The translations under genes and the position numbers were made by a program. DNA of 64,000 bases from Moniliophthora roreri (lineage: Eukaryota > Basidiomycota > Agaricomycetes > Agaricales > Marasmiaceae), in the NCBI GenBank assembly GCA_001466705.2, contig LATX02000078.1, positions 124,001 through 188,000 on the forward strand. The letters are read 5' to 3'. Positions 1 to 11,687 of the stretch are shown here, in pieces. Every line of letters begins with the position of its first letter. Within the stretch, counting starts at the first letter, position 1. The notes under the pieces are model-generated. The model was not told the DNA's origin, did no database searches, and saw nothing but the letters and a program-made list of their open reading frames with translations.

Positions 1-983
1 CTGAGGATCAGACGAATCGGTAGACTGCCAATTAAACACTGTCAGATAAACCACCAAAATGAAAAGATGAGGCTTGCCAGAAAGGTTCCTCCTGTCATCG
101 TGGCTTGAGAATTAGCTCCGGCTAACGGAGTCACTGAGATGGAGGATCTCAAAGCGTGTGTACTTTCGAGACTAGCTCACCATCGAGGCATTGTTTCTGA
201 ACGGAGAAGTCCTTCACAGGTGTGAATCCAGTATTGATGTTGCTACTCGATAGGGTATACACCTGGCCCACGTTCCACACCTCTTCAGCAAAGGGTAAAA
301 ATGAACCGTCGTTGTACGCTTTGTAGGCATGAACAGCCGCATAACCATATGAACTAATACATAGGTTAAGAATCAAAGCTCGTTTGCCAAGTATGCATAT
401 ACAAAACTCACAGTAGCTCGCTGATCTTTAGCGTTCCCAGATGCGAGTCAATCCTTAGAACAGATCGAGATAATAACTCACTCTGGTGAAAATTTGTACT
501 GAGCAATTGAAATTATGAGATATAGCGAATGAACGCACGGTGTACCACTCGCCGCTCGGTCATTAATATTCACAAGAGCTTGTAAGCCTTTGAGCTGATC
601 ACGATACTTCGTCTGCTTAGTGAGCGAGTCGAATCTAGCCATCTGGGCGTAGAAATTCCCTGCTATTCCGAATGCAGTATCTGAGAGCGACTACTATATC
701 AATTCTTGCACGAAACGTCAAACACTGAGTGCGTACTGATGAATTGCCCATTTGATTGGAGCCCTGCAACTCCCTTCTCCATAGCTGCGCTGGCAATCCC
801 TATACGGTCCTCAATCGATTGTGGAATACTCGGTTTCTAGTGAGAATTAGACTTTAGAGTCGATGAGATGGTGGGAGGACATACACGCCAGGACGAAGGA
901 ATCGTGTAATTTTGGGCCTGGGAGACACCACAAAATAGCGGGACAACGATGAGAACCCACAGAGAAATCGAGGCTGCTGGCAT
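1..983 (-). CDS. Secreted glycoside hydrolase family 76-like protein (partial, continues past the left edge)
   Basis: Family 76 enzymes are alpha-1,6-mannan hydrolases, so an extracellular or wall role is inferred. The start at 981-983 opens a hydrophobic signal peptide ending near SQAQNYTIPSSWR. Later exons read SIEDRIGIASAAMEKGVAGL (about 740-830), DTAFGIAGNFYAQMARFDS (about 545-690) and YGYAAVHAYKAYNDGSFL (about 190-350). The last block, followed by a WNVGQVYTLSSS-type stretch, is the part most like fungal GH76. After the exon ending near 85, the intron seems to use a GC donor (gcaagc) and the acceptor ttggcag at 25-31, resuming with STDSSDP at 24 and below. The catalytic Asp pair lies outside the window, so activity cannot be judged. 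Splice sites are approximate. Confidence 0.72.
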
Positions 984-1537
984 GATCGAGGTCGTGGGGA
1001 AAGACCCGTTCATCAAGTTGTTACATATATAAGACCTACAGCATCTGCCATAGGAAAGATGGTTATCATAAGAGGACCATATGATGCGGTTCTTGTCCTC
1101 GCTAGCTAAGTAAAGGCACGGATCAATAATGATCAAGTGTAAAAGACCTTGGAACTACACCTAGGTGAAAACTGTAAAAGCACCACTATGAGTGGGCTGA
1201 TACTAGGAGCGGATGTTCACAGGCCGTCTAGAAATGGCGGAAGGCTGGTGGGCGAGAGCAAATGCGTCTCGGCACCAAGGAGGTGGTGGTTCGATGGCAC
1301 GTCGCAGAGATTCACGTGTCGCGGCGATGAAAAAATTTCCCATCGGCTCTTATCTCTTTACCATCATTACGACTACCTTCAACTCTGCCACCTGAGAAAC
1401 CCAAATGTATATCGACTCACAGAGCATGCCTTGAAGATTCCAAAATTGGATCGTCTTTCTCTCAGGTCAGCTGCTAGATCTTTGGACATCAGAGAGCTTT
1501 TTGTTGAACACTTTCATCGTAGCCCTTCGGTTTTAGC
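984..1537. other. Divergent intergenic region
   Basis: This 550-bp stretch separates the minus-strand GH76-like gene from the plus-strand dehydratase and should hold both promoters. A tatataag-type TATA-like run lies at about 1025-1031, roughly 45 bases upstream of the GH76-like start. Open frames across 1149-1535 show no recognisable family and overlap the dehydratase 5' region, so no gene is called. Confidence 0.5.
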
Positions 1538-2866
1538 ATGGACGTATTTGAAGCAATCGCGAGTACGGAGAACGTTATACGAGTGGTGGATATGCATACG
1601 TCGGGAGAGGTTCGTGGACTAGACATCAGCTATAGACTTATATCGCTAAAATCATCACGGACAGCCCACTCGTATCATCGTCTCAGGATACCCTAATCTG
1701 AAAGGAGATACTCTGTTGGAGAAGCGACGCTATGCTATTGACTATCACGACGACATCCGAAAGCTGTATGATTTCATCTTGCTCTATCGATACTCAGCTC
1801 CTCAATTCATCTTACAGGCTGATGCTAGAACCTCGTGGGCATGACGGAATGTACGGGGCTATTCTGATTCAGGAAACTGAGCTCACGAAGGCTGGTGAGG
1901 CAGATATCGGCGTGCTGTTTTGTCATAATGGTGCGTACTATCAAATTTCTGTACGAAATATGAGTCATGATTGATTAGCTTTCAGAGGGATATTCTACAA
2001 TGTGTGGCCATGCTACGATAGCACTAGGACGATTCCTTGTCGATACTCATGACTTGAAGCTGTTTCCAAGCCGGAACTCCCTATTACGTTCCCCGAACAC
2101 TGATGCCATCGAAATCAGGCTGCATGCACCGTGTGGTCTTATTCGGGTCAGTGTACCGACAACTCCTGAGGGCCGAGCGGATGCAACAAAGCCCGTCAGC
2201 TTCATATCGGTCCCAAGCTTCCCCACAGCGATACAAATTGATCTTCACGTCCCTAAAGAGCTTGCGTGGCCGCGCTTTACCAATATCGAGCAAGACAGCT
2301 ACATCATACCAGTATCTGTATCCTACGGTGGCGCATTCTACATCATTGTCTCTGCTCAATTGCTCGGGTTCCCAAACGGTTTACGCGACACGAATCACAA
2401 ACTCCAAGATTTTTCCAATGCAGCGGAAAAGCTCGAGGCTTTCATGAATGACAACCACCGAGAGCTGTTCACGCATCCGACGGAGAAGGATTTGAGTTTC
2501 TGCTATGGCGTCATGATCGTCGATTCAACACTTAAATCCAACGATGACAGCAATTCTGAAACAGGGCTCTGTTTCTTTGCTCAAGGTCAGATTGACCGGT
2601 CGCCAACGGGGTCGTGTGTTAGTGCGAGGGTAGCTTTGGTTGTTGAGGAAGGAAAGTTGGGTATGAACGAGTGGTGAACATATGAGTCGATTGTTAGCGT
2701 GAAAGCGAAGAATAGCGGGTTTCGAGGACGTGCCGTTGAACGTACACCGCAAGGAGTAGTGGTCCAGGTTGAAGGGCGAGCGTTTTATTCTGGCTGTTCG
2801 AGCTTTTCGGTACCAGAGGATGTGGACGTGCTTGGAAAAGGGTTTACGTTGGCGCTTCCTTTTTAA
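1538..2866 (+). pseudogene. trans-3-hydroxy-L-proline dehydratase (proline racemase family) with one in-frame TGA
   Basis: The family dehydrates trans-3-hydroxy-L-proline to pyrroline-2-carboxylate in the cytosol. Exons fit at 1538-1609, 1665-1765, 1818-1930 and 1986 onward. They give, in order, VVDMHTSGE, RIIVSGYPNLKGDTLLEKRR, KLLMLEPRGHDGMYG, then STMCGHATIALGRFL with the first catalytic Cys. DRSPTGS places Thr where racemases and epimerases have a second Cys, which points to the dehydratase subtype. Reading stops at TGA 2675-2677 just after KLGMNEW, where relatives usually have a second Trp (TGG). The same frame then continues without a break for 63 codons (TYESIVS to FTLALPF) to TAA at 2864-2866. 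It is either a very young pseudogene, an allele carrying a nonsense change, or a base error. Confidence 0.85.
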
Positions 2867-3367
2867 CCAATGTTATTGCTATGGCCATCTTCTTAATGAC
2901 TGGTTTTCATATATCACAGTCCAAAAATTGAGGAGTGCACAGTTGACGGAGAAGTGGTGACATACCACGCTTTCCGCGGGTCTTTTAAAGTAGAAGCGAA
3001 GAAAGAAATGGTGGCAATGATTCACTAGGGATCGATTCCGCATGTTGGGCACCCCAGGTAGACCAAGGTAGATCCCACACAACGCAGGCTAGTCCTCCGC
3101 CAGCATCCCGTGCTTAAAAGAGCTATGGACAGTCACATACAGTCGGTGAAGTCAAAGAGTGTTGGGGTGAGTACGAATACAGCTCTATTCACTCTAGAAA
3201 ACTAAGTCTGTCCATTTACGAATGCAATAGATAGAAGAAGAACGACCATTAGTTCTACAAATGCTAGCGTCTTCAAGAAAGGTATGAGGGACTGAGTGTT
3301 TATGGACATGAATGAGAAGGGGTGGGAGTCAGAATATGGTAGTGGTGAACACTGTACAAAATGAAGG
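2867..3367. other. Convergent intergenic region
   Basis: This lies between the 3' ends of the dehydratase (+) and the P-loop NTPase (-). I see no family signature, RNA gene or repeat. A minus-strand open stretch at 3202-3411 with a hydrophobic end may be extra 3' coding sequence of the NTPase gene or chance. Confidence 0.4.
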
Positions 3368-4645
3368 CTAAAGATCAGGTTTGAGAGCATTATCTGCTTG
3401 AACCATCTCAAACACCTCCACCTTGAGTGAGAATTCTGGGTCGGTTAACTGGTTTAGGATGTGCACCCCATAGACCATACCCGCCAGTTGCCTCAACCTG
3501 GCTGAGTTGGAGAACAGCTTAATGATCTTCACTCTTTGATTCAGTTCAAGGTTGAGGAGGCGTGAGCGGAGACAGCTTGCCACTAAGTCGCTAAGTATAG
3601 AGCTTTTCGAATCTGCAAGGAAGTGTGCATCTGGTCTGTCTACGAATAAAATACGGTGTGGCATGTCAGAAATCATGGCTTCTGACAAGATAATGCTTTC
3701 CAGGTTATAAATGGAAAGATTCCAGACTGCATCTTCAATCTCTTTGACTTGATTTCGGTATGCCAAATCGTTGTCAAAGAGATGCCGAGGGACTCAGCCA
3801 ACAGAAGAAAGCCTTTGAGAGACCACTGCCCAGCTCTTTTTGAACAGAACACACCTGAAAATTGGAGTCAGATGCAGGCCATATGCAATTCAATGTTCGC
3901 ACCCATATTGGAGTTCATGATCCACCCATCCCTGCATATACACCATAATGATCCCAATTCCACCCTTATGCCAGGCAATCCATTCTTGCTTATGGGAGGG
4001 AGATGCAGTAAAGAGAATCCGTGGAGAATCTGGTTTCAGCCACACGAGGGGGACAGGTATTGTGACATCTTTCCTACCAGTGTCGAGTAAAAGCCATGTC
4101 TTTGGCCAAAACAAATTAAGGATACCGGACGTGGCCGTATGCCTTCAAACACCGCTGTCGTGGAAGAGATAGACATATTCCTCATCCCAGTATAGTGTGG
4201 GTTTCCGTTGCACACATCGGCGATAGAGGACGTAAAGTCCAAAGAATGTTTTCCCTGTTAGATGATCAGCTTGAAGGCAATCCTGAACAAGTCTCGATGA
4301 CTCACCGATGCCAGGATGTCCCGTTATCACAGTGGTGTATCTTCTCCTCACTACATTGTCCTCACCAACCCGTAATCCATCGGTGCACAATCACTCATAC
4401 AGCTTCTCATACTCCTCCCGAGTTATAGCTTCTTCAATGGATTTGAATAAGGTTGGGAACCTTTTGAGTTGAAGCGCTTGGTCATCGAAGACATCTTCTG
4501 GAATGTATTCTAAGAAATCCTCGCGACTGAGCGGCCCCAATTCAGCTTCCTTATTCCAATACTTCTGCCAGTACTGGTATGCCTCGTCGTCAGATCCAAC
4601 TGTCTCCCAGCTGTCGTCCAACGGATTCCGGATATATTCTTCCAT
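3368..4645 (-). CDS. CRN/RHS-like P-loop NTPase of the Agaricomycete type
   Basis: The N-terminal exon (4645 down to about 4391) begins MEEYIRNPLDDSWETVGSDD, an acidic leader. The next exon reads RRRYTTVITGHPGIG. A short intron with donor gtgagtcatc and acceptor atctaacag follows, and the next exon starts KTFFGLYVLYRRCV. Removing it gives a clean Walker A, GHPGIGKT, then YVYLFHDSGV and a beta-rich ATPase core (FWPKTWLLLDTG, RILFTASPSHKQEW). The C-terminal exon starts near NDLAYRNQVKEIEDAVWNL and ends at 3368. This order resembles the Crinkler / retrotransposon-hot-spot-like ATPases common in mushrooms; function is unknown. The first exon-exon junction could not be resolved in frame, and the C-terminal part looks short, so decay is possible. 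Confidence 0.6.
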
Positions 4646-7416
4646 GAGGGCGTGATGGGGTGTGGAAGGTCTAGCGTTGAGTGCTTGGAGTGGTCGTAGT
4701 GATGGATGTTGGACCAGGCCGGCGATTGAATTCGGACCGAGGATGGGCCGGCAAGTTGACGTTATTGGTATACTACTTATGGAAACGGTCTCTTGTCTTC
4801 CTCCGTCATCTCCAGACCGTAACCGATGGGCAATCCCAGGTATAACTCGTTCTCTGAAGAGAAGTTTCTCGAAAAGGTGCGTTGAATTCTATCTGAGATG
4901 ATTTTATTCTAGAGATCTAACTTTTATTTCGAAGCTCGACGTGTCAATCACTGTGGGACGTGAAGCCTCATTTCTATCGGAGCTCGGAAACTCTCAAGGT
5001 TGTTCTGGTACGTTAAATGATTTTCTATTTTTGAATTTATCTGGTTTTTGACATGGCTTACTAGTCTCTAGAGCGTTTGCCGTGGATATCACTATTCGAT
5101 GATTTTAAGGACTGTCCGCAACCTTACCGTTGGAACGGTTCAACTATACACGAGTCAGAACGGGACTAGAGGGGTCTGAAGTCCAGAAGGGTTCTACCAT
5201 AATGATAGACGGAACATGATCTGGACCTAATACACCGCGCCATTCACTGCCTTTCCGAATTCCGAATCTTCATCCAGAGGGATCCAGTACCAAAGCTTTA
5301 CCGTTGGCTCACCCTTCAAGCTTCAAGCTTCAACCCCTGGTCCTAAATTTCATGTTACATTCGCCACTCGCCTTTCGCCGCCACCAAGGTCGCAGGTACA
5401 AGGGGTATGGCTGAGCCTCTGGCGGTCTAGAACCTTTGTACAATCCCACGTGACCTTCCTTGCCGTCACGGTTCTGGCGTTTCAGCGCGTTCAGTTCTTC
5501 CTTATCAATGCCATTCCTACTCCCGCATCCAGGATATCGCCTTCGTACCTCGGGACACGAATCTTTACATTATTTTGCGTAGACTTCTGGCTGTCACGCC
5601 TCCACAAAGCTTCTGGATGCCTAACGCCGGAAGTCGATTTGCTCGAGGATGGAATTCGTTCGTATTGGCGCAGAAGGAGCAAGTCGAATGCTTTGGACGG
5701 GAAATTCTGGGTGGTGGATTTTGGAGTGCTTGGAGTGCTTCTTGGAACGAACTTCGGCGCAAGGGGTTGCGGAAGATAGGTGTGCACCTTTTTGGTCCAC
5801 CTGATAAATGACTTTTTCCTCAATGACTACGACTCAAGCAGGGACATAACTCGCGGAAAGGCTTCTGGGGGGTATTAAATGTGTTGCTTTGAGAGTGTTA
5901 GGGTGCAATAAGGCTGCTCTATGGCCAGGTATGTAGCTTTTCCTCTTTTTGTATCACTTCTAACAACGTCGACAGCATTCGCATCGTACTTCAGCTCTCT
6001 GCTCTTGGAACCCTAAGTATTATGGAATGCTCGAGTGACTGCGAGGGTAGCCGAAGGCAGCGCTTATGCGACCTCTCTCTTGTCTGTCTCCCCTGGTTCA
6101 CCCAAGTCAGATACCTTGTTGCACTGGAGCATGTGCGGATTATGGAACATCTTGTCAGTTTCCTGCTGCAGGTACGTTCGTCTTTCATCCTCCAGTGATC
6201 CCTGTTCTGAACTTCACGTTCATCTAAATTGAAAATGTAGTCTCCACCCTCCAAATTCACGGGCTCCTCACTCGTTGAAACCCAGAGTACCTTTGCCATC
6301 ACAGGGGACGCTCGCTCCCCTTCGCCTTTTGAACCCCGGACTCGGGAGTGGCCAACCCAGAAATGGCATGCCGAAGGACGGAGACTACGATGATCGCAGA
6401 CAGGAATCAACGCTGGCACTTTCGCATCTCCTTTACACTGTTGGAGTGCGCAGTCTCGGCTCTCGAAAGCAGCACATTCAGTCGAACCACGCTGTCGTTT
6501 AACCCGGGCCACCGCGTCATATCGTTTACCTATCGCTTTCCCCTCACGAAGGACACTACGATACCCAAACTTGTCGTTGTTATTGTCATTCAGAACCGCG
6601 ATGCCGAGGTCGCAATGCAGGTGTCGCGAGCGCAGCTAGATGTGGAGTTACCGCCGGGATCATAACGCTATGCACTGGGTTTGGGCAGTGAGGCTTTTTC
6701 GCTAGCTATGACCAGGTGCTCGAATATATTCATCTCTATGTCGAGCTTTCGTCGCCAGTACCTCATGTCACCGTCGATGACGTTTCGTTCATTTCCATCC
6801 TGGACATTCTTCGGTGGGGCTTACATCCCGAATCGGCATTCGTATACGACATTTGCCCCATGTTCCCGTTAAAAGTGGATCCATGAGGCAGACTGGCGTC
6901 ATCTCACTGTGATCGGTGCTCCCCAGTTTTCCTGTCACTCGAGTCTGTATCTCGGTTGTCTTTTATTCGTAATTGAGCTCCGGCCTCGTGTATCAGCACA
7001 GCTCCAGCTCCAAGGCCTTGGGCGTCGCGTCCACGTTTAATCTTCCCTCAAATTTGGGTAATTTCTGTACTTGTACTATACATAATCTCCCTTATAGCCA
7101 CTGTATCACCCTTAATACATCCATTTATTTAGAGTTTTGCAGACGGCCCAAAAAAGGTCGACTGACGCCCTTACGCCGGGCCCTGTGTGACGTGTATGTG
7201 ACAACACCTTCCCGATCCGAATCAACCATGCTGCACAAAGAATAATCATCCCTTTCCATTCCTTTTGTCTCTTGTTCTCCTCGATACCCCCATCGCTATC
7301 TAGACCATACTCAGTTCTCCATCTACACCTCATATCATCAAGGAATTCAGGAACCAGGAAGCAAGGATACCGGAATTACAGGACCTGGAACACCCTGGTG
7401 GTCGTCGTAGACAACG
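4646..7416. other. 2.8-kb stretch without an assignable gene
   Basis: Several overlapping open frames occur on both strands but none shows a known fold. The best coding-like pieces are minus-strand 5491-5823 (basic), plus-strand 6348-6665 (SFNPGHRVISFTYRFPLT), and a short plus-strand reading at about 6710-6890 containing EYIHLYVELSSPVPHVTV and SFISILDILRWGLHPES in a different frame from its neighbours. These could be remnants of a decayed gene. CSC1 promoter sequence should lie at the right end. A direct repeat aagcttcaagcttcaa is visible at about 5316-5332. Confidence 0.35.
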
Positions 7417-10400
7417 ATGGCTACGTTCAACCAAAATTCTACCTCGACAAGATCTTTTGTCACATCTCTCGTCGCAAATGCTGGCCTTTTATTCATCGAA
7501 GTCTCCGCATTCGTCATCCTGAAGGAAAGGCTGGGAAGGATATATAGTCCAAGGACATTTTTACCACCTCCAGAGTGCGTTTACCTTGGCTTTTTCGCCC
7601 GTTTCCAAGCTGATTTTGGTCTGGTTTAAATAGTAAGAGGGCACAGCAGCTCCCGCAAGGATGGTGGAGATGGCTTCCTCAGACTATCATGACGCCTTCC
7701 AAGGATATCGTGCGTTATTCCTTTACACATTCTGTACAACCCGCTGAACGCGACTTGACCCACAGATACACAAGAACGGCCTAGACGCCTATATGTTTCT
7801 CCGTTTTCTACGCATACTAGTCAAAATCTCCGCCGTGTACACTGTCGTCACGTTCTTGGTTATCGTACCAATTGATACAGTGGGACTACAGACACTCGAC
7901 ACAAGTACCACAATCGAGAGGATCAGTTGGGTCAAGTGTGTTCTCTCCTTTCCCTTCCTTTCATGTTCGATGAAAGCTGACCGGCTGAATACGTAGTATC
8001 GCGGGCAACCCACCAGAACATCAACCCCGATTTGCTGCACATGTCGTTGTGGTGTATCTCTTAACATGTACGTTTCAAACCTTATTCACTCCAAACAGAC
8101 GGGAGCTAATGCCCGTGACGCAGTCTTCGTCTTCCACACCATATCCCGCGAAATGGCCTCCTTCACCAAACTACGACACGAATACCTCCTCACACCTCCA
8201 CATAGCCAGCTCGCACAAGCTCGGACGGTTCTCATAACAAGTGTACCTCAAACCTTGGACAGTGAACATAAGATTAGACAGTTTGCGTCATTCGTGCCTG
8301 GTATGTGGTTCCCCCTTTACACATCACCTTCCCGCCCTGATAATGACATAGGTGGCATCGACCGTGTATGGTTATATCGCGATACACGGGAACTGAACAA
8401 ACTATACGAAAAGCGGGAAGATGCATGCGAGATGTTGGAGAAGGCTGTTACTGAAGTACTCAAGCTAGCCTCCAGGGAGTATCGTCGTCTCCACAAGAAG
8501 CATAAGAAGAAGGATATCGAAGGTGCTTCGGCGGCGATATCTCCGCCGACATTGGAAGAGCTGGTACCTCCAGCGAAGAGGCCGAAGCATAAAGCGGGGT
8601 TTTTGGGCGTGTGTGGTACGGAAGTTGATACGATTGAGTGGTGCGCTGAGGAGATTGGGAGGTTGAATAGGGAGATTGATGAGCGGAGGAAGACGTTGAG
8701 CGGGAAGACTAAGTTTTTGGGTGAGTTGCGTTTATCTGCTGTTCAGGAGTGACGACGGCTAACGACGGGGCTATAGGAAGTATATTCATCCGAACCAACC
8801 TCCAGTTGGGAGCACATATCCTTGCTCAGTGTGTTAGCTGGCACGAACCGTTGAGAATGGTCGACAAGTGGATGGAAGTCAACTCTAAAGGTAGTTTTCA
8901 CGCTCTTTTACACCTGTTCGCCCACTTCATGTTTTCGCGATCACTCACCTACCTCGCTATCTTTCTACCACTACGCCTCTTTACCTCCTGAGCTCACGTT
9001 GACCTCTTGCCAACAGACATCGTATGGCACAACCTAGACGACAATGCCCTCGAAATGCGTGGCCGAACCTTGACGAGCTGGGCAGCCAACGTTGGGTTAA
9101 TCATAGGCCTGACTCCCTTGGTGATCTTCATAGGAACAATGAGTAATGTGGATGATCTGTGTAATGAAGTTCCGTGAGTAGCTGTCTACCTTTACATCTT
9201 TGGCGTTTTCGCCTGCTTCTTTCAGCGCTGCTTGGTCTTTGTGTCTCATCTCTACCATGACGAACCTAACTTAACGATCTATAGGCGTCTCCGATGGATA
9301 TGCGAGGCATCCCCACCTATTCCGGGCATCATTCAGGGTATCCTTCCACCCGTGCTCCTGGCTGCGCTATTCGCTGTGTTACCGTACATCCTCCGAGGTA
9401 CATCTTATGCTCCATACCTCCATTCTCAGTCTAATGGGTACACTCACAGGCCTGGCATGGTACGAAAACATACCCCGATACTCCTTAATCTCGACTTCGG
9501 TCTACCACCGGTTTTACCTCTTCCTGCTACTGTACGCCTCGTCTCCTCGTTCACCTTTGCAGTACTAACGACGACGCACCATAACACAGACACGGTTTCC
9601 TCATCGTCACCTTGACAAGCGGTATCACCAAAGCCATCGAAGATATCATTCGCAAGCCGACAGATACAGTTGAAAATTTGGCAACGCAGATACCGGGAGC
9701 GAGTATATTCTTCTTGACGTATATCAGCAAGTACCCCGTTTCCTTTTTCCTTGTGTTGATGACGATGGATGCTAACGCTTTGCGGGTACTAGTCACTCAA
9801 GGTCTCGCAGGAGCTGGTATTGCCCTTGCACAGCTCATACCTATGATTTTACACTTTATCAAAAAGTGGTTCCTTGGGCGGACGCCTAGACAGGCTTATG
9901 GGGTGCGTATCAATGACAAACTCTTTTGTAACCCCCTCACTGACAGTGACCTCGTGTGCTGAAGGTTACCTTCATGATGCCCTCGGCGGAATTTGATACA
10001 ATCCTTCCCCGAATATCGTTACTAGCGACAATAGGATTCGCGTATAGCGTTTTGAACCCCTTGATCAACCCATTGGCTTGTGTCTGTACGTCTTCTTCCC
10101 TTTACTATTTAGTATTCATGTTACTGATACTACATGGATATATTACAGCGTACGGAATGTTCTACATCGCCTACAAACTCCTGTTCGTGCAAGTCATGGA
10201 TCAACCAGACGCAGCTGAGACGGCTGGATTGTATTTCCCAATGGCGATATCGAACCTCTGTGCGTTGTTTATCCGAAAATGTTCCTTCTTTTCACTTACT
10301 AACACCTGCCCCTAGTCGTTGGTCTATACATCCAACAAATATCCCTAGCCGCCTTGTTCTTCGCACGAGCAAGTTCTCCGATTGCTAGAGTTCCGGCTTT

Positions 10401-11460
10401 GGTGCAGGGAGCGATGATGCTGGTCTTGTTGGGTGTGACGGTGCTAGTGCAGCTTTGGATTCGGGGCTCCTATGGACGTGAGTGGCACCTTCCCCTTCTT
10501 CTCGTAGGACTCGGATGTTGATGAAGATTGGTTACCCCTAGCCATCGTCAAGTACCTCCCAATGTCACTCGCAACGCAAGATATCGCACACCGGGAACGA
10601 CTCCTACATAAACGTACCCATGCCAAGGATGGCGGCGGTACCGACCCCGAGGAAGAAGAAGTGGTGGACCTCTTTAGTAAGAAGAATATCAAGAAACTTC
10701 GGAGGCGAATCAAGCGGATACCAAAGAAACTTGTGGACGATACTATGCACAAGCTAATATCACCGGCCAGAGAAGATCATGGGCCTTCCAAAGACGATCT
10801 CATGCGGAAGAGTGGGGAGGCAAGGAGAGAGGAATATGAAATGGGTACTGTAGGCGGGCAGAATGGAAGAACGAGTGAAGCGACAGAGTGGACAGATGAA
10901 GGGAAGCCGCCTCTCCAGCCTAGTGAGGTCGGTGAAATGGGAATAGCACCGCCGTTACCGAGGAGGCAAACATCGTATCATTCGTTGAAGAGCCACATCT
11001 CTGAAAAGTCCAAGGTATCCAAGAAATCCAAGGCGTCAAAGAAGTATCATTCGGATTCGGAAGAAGACTCGGAAGAAGAAGACGTGGAGTCAAATCCCGA
11101 TTTTGACCCTCCAGACCCGAATCAAGAAGATGAAGAAGACCCACATGCGTTTGATCACCCGTCAACGTATAAAGCGCAGAGATGGATCTGGGTACCGAGA
11201 GATGAATTGGGTTCGTGTTTCCTGTCTTTTGTTTCATTATTACGACCCTTACTCTGACCCTTTTTCCTGTCATCAATAAAACGACGTGTTACTGATTCCG
11301 TCAACTCCCGTAAACAGGACTTAGCCGCACTCTAGTCCAATACCTCAAAAATCATGGCGTTGAAGCGTCTGATGAGGGGGCGGACATGGACTCGAAGGGT
11401 GTTGTGGAAGTTACGAGAGGTCCACCGGATGAGGAGTGGCTAGGTGGTCATGATATATAA
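7417..11460 (+). CDS. CSC1/OSCA-type calcium-permeable mechanosensitive channel (DUF221 family)
   Basis: The family forms multi-pass cation channels gated by osmotic or mechanical stress. The start at 7417 (MATFNQNSTSTRSFVTSLVA) opens the late-exocytosis domain with a first membrane helix. Next come LPQGWWRWLPQTIMTPSKDI, IHKNGLDAYMFLRFLRILVK and a second helix. The cytosolic loop follows (RTVLITSVPQTL, WLYRDTRELNKLYEKRE, ISWCAEEI-like coiled part at 8630-8700). The pore region of DUF221 runs from about 9010 to 10480 (DIVWHNLDDNALEMRGR, GILPPVLLAALFAVLPYILR, FYIAYKLLFVQVMDQP). The tail, from 10560, is long, charged and Ser/Glu-rich, and closes with EEWLGGHDI at TAA 11458-11460. About 15 short introns are needed. 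The gene looks intact and full length. Confidence 0.9.
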
Positions 11461-11687
11461 CGTACAGAATGGCAAGGTATCAGTATTTAGTGTGTACCCT
11501 GTGTATTTTTACCTGATTTATGACAGTGAGCTGGCATCTTCACGTAAATAGCCTTTTTCATTTTTCATTTGCAACAACCACCGCACTGCAAGAACAGTCA
11601 TGAGGTATGACACAAGTGCTCATTCTTTGGGTTTGGATGGCTTACTAACAGGCTGTTCTTAGTGTTGACATCAGCAAAGACGGAGCA

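Noticed and set aside
1149..1622. Plus-strand frame of 157 codons overlapping the dehydratase start
   Set aside because: It is out of frame with the dehydratase and has no recognisable domain.
5491..5823. Overlapping open frames on both strands of about 110 codons
   Set aside because: Neither strand shows a family signature or splice pattern; mirror-image open frames in balanced-GC DNA are common by chance.
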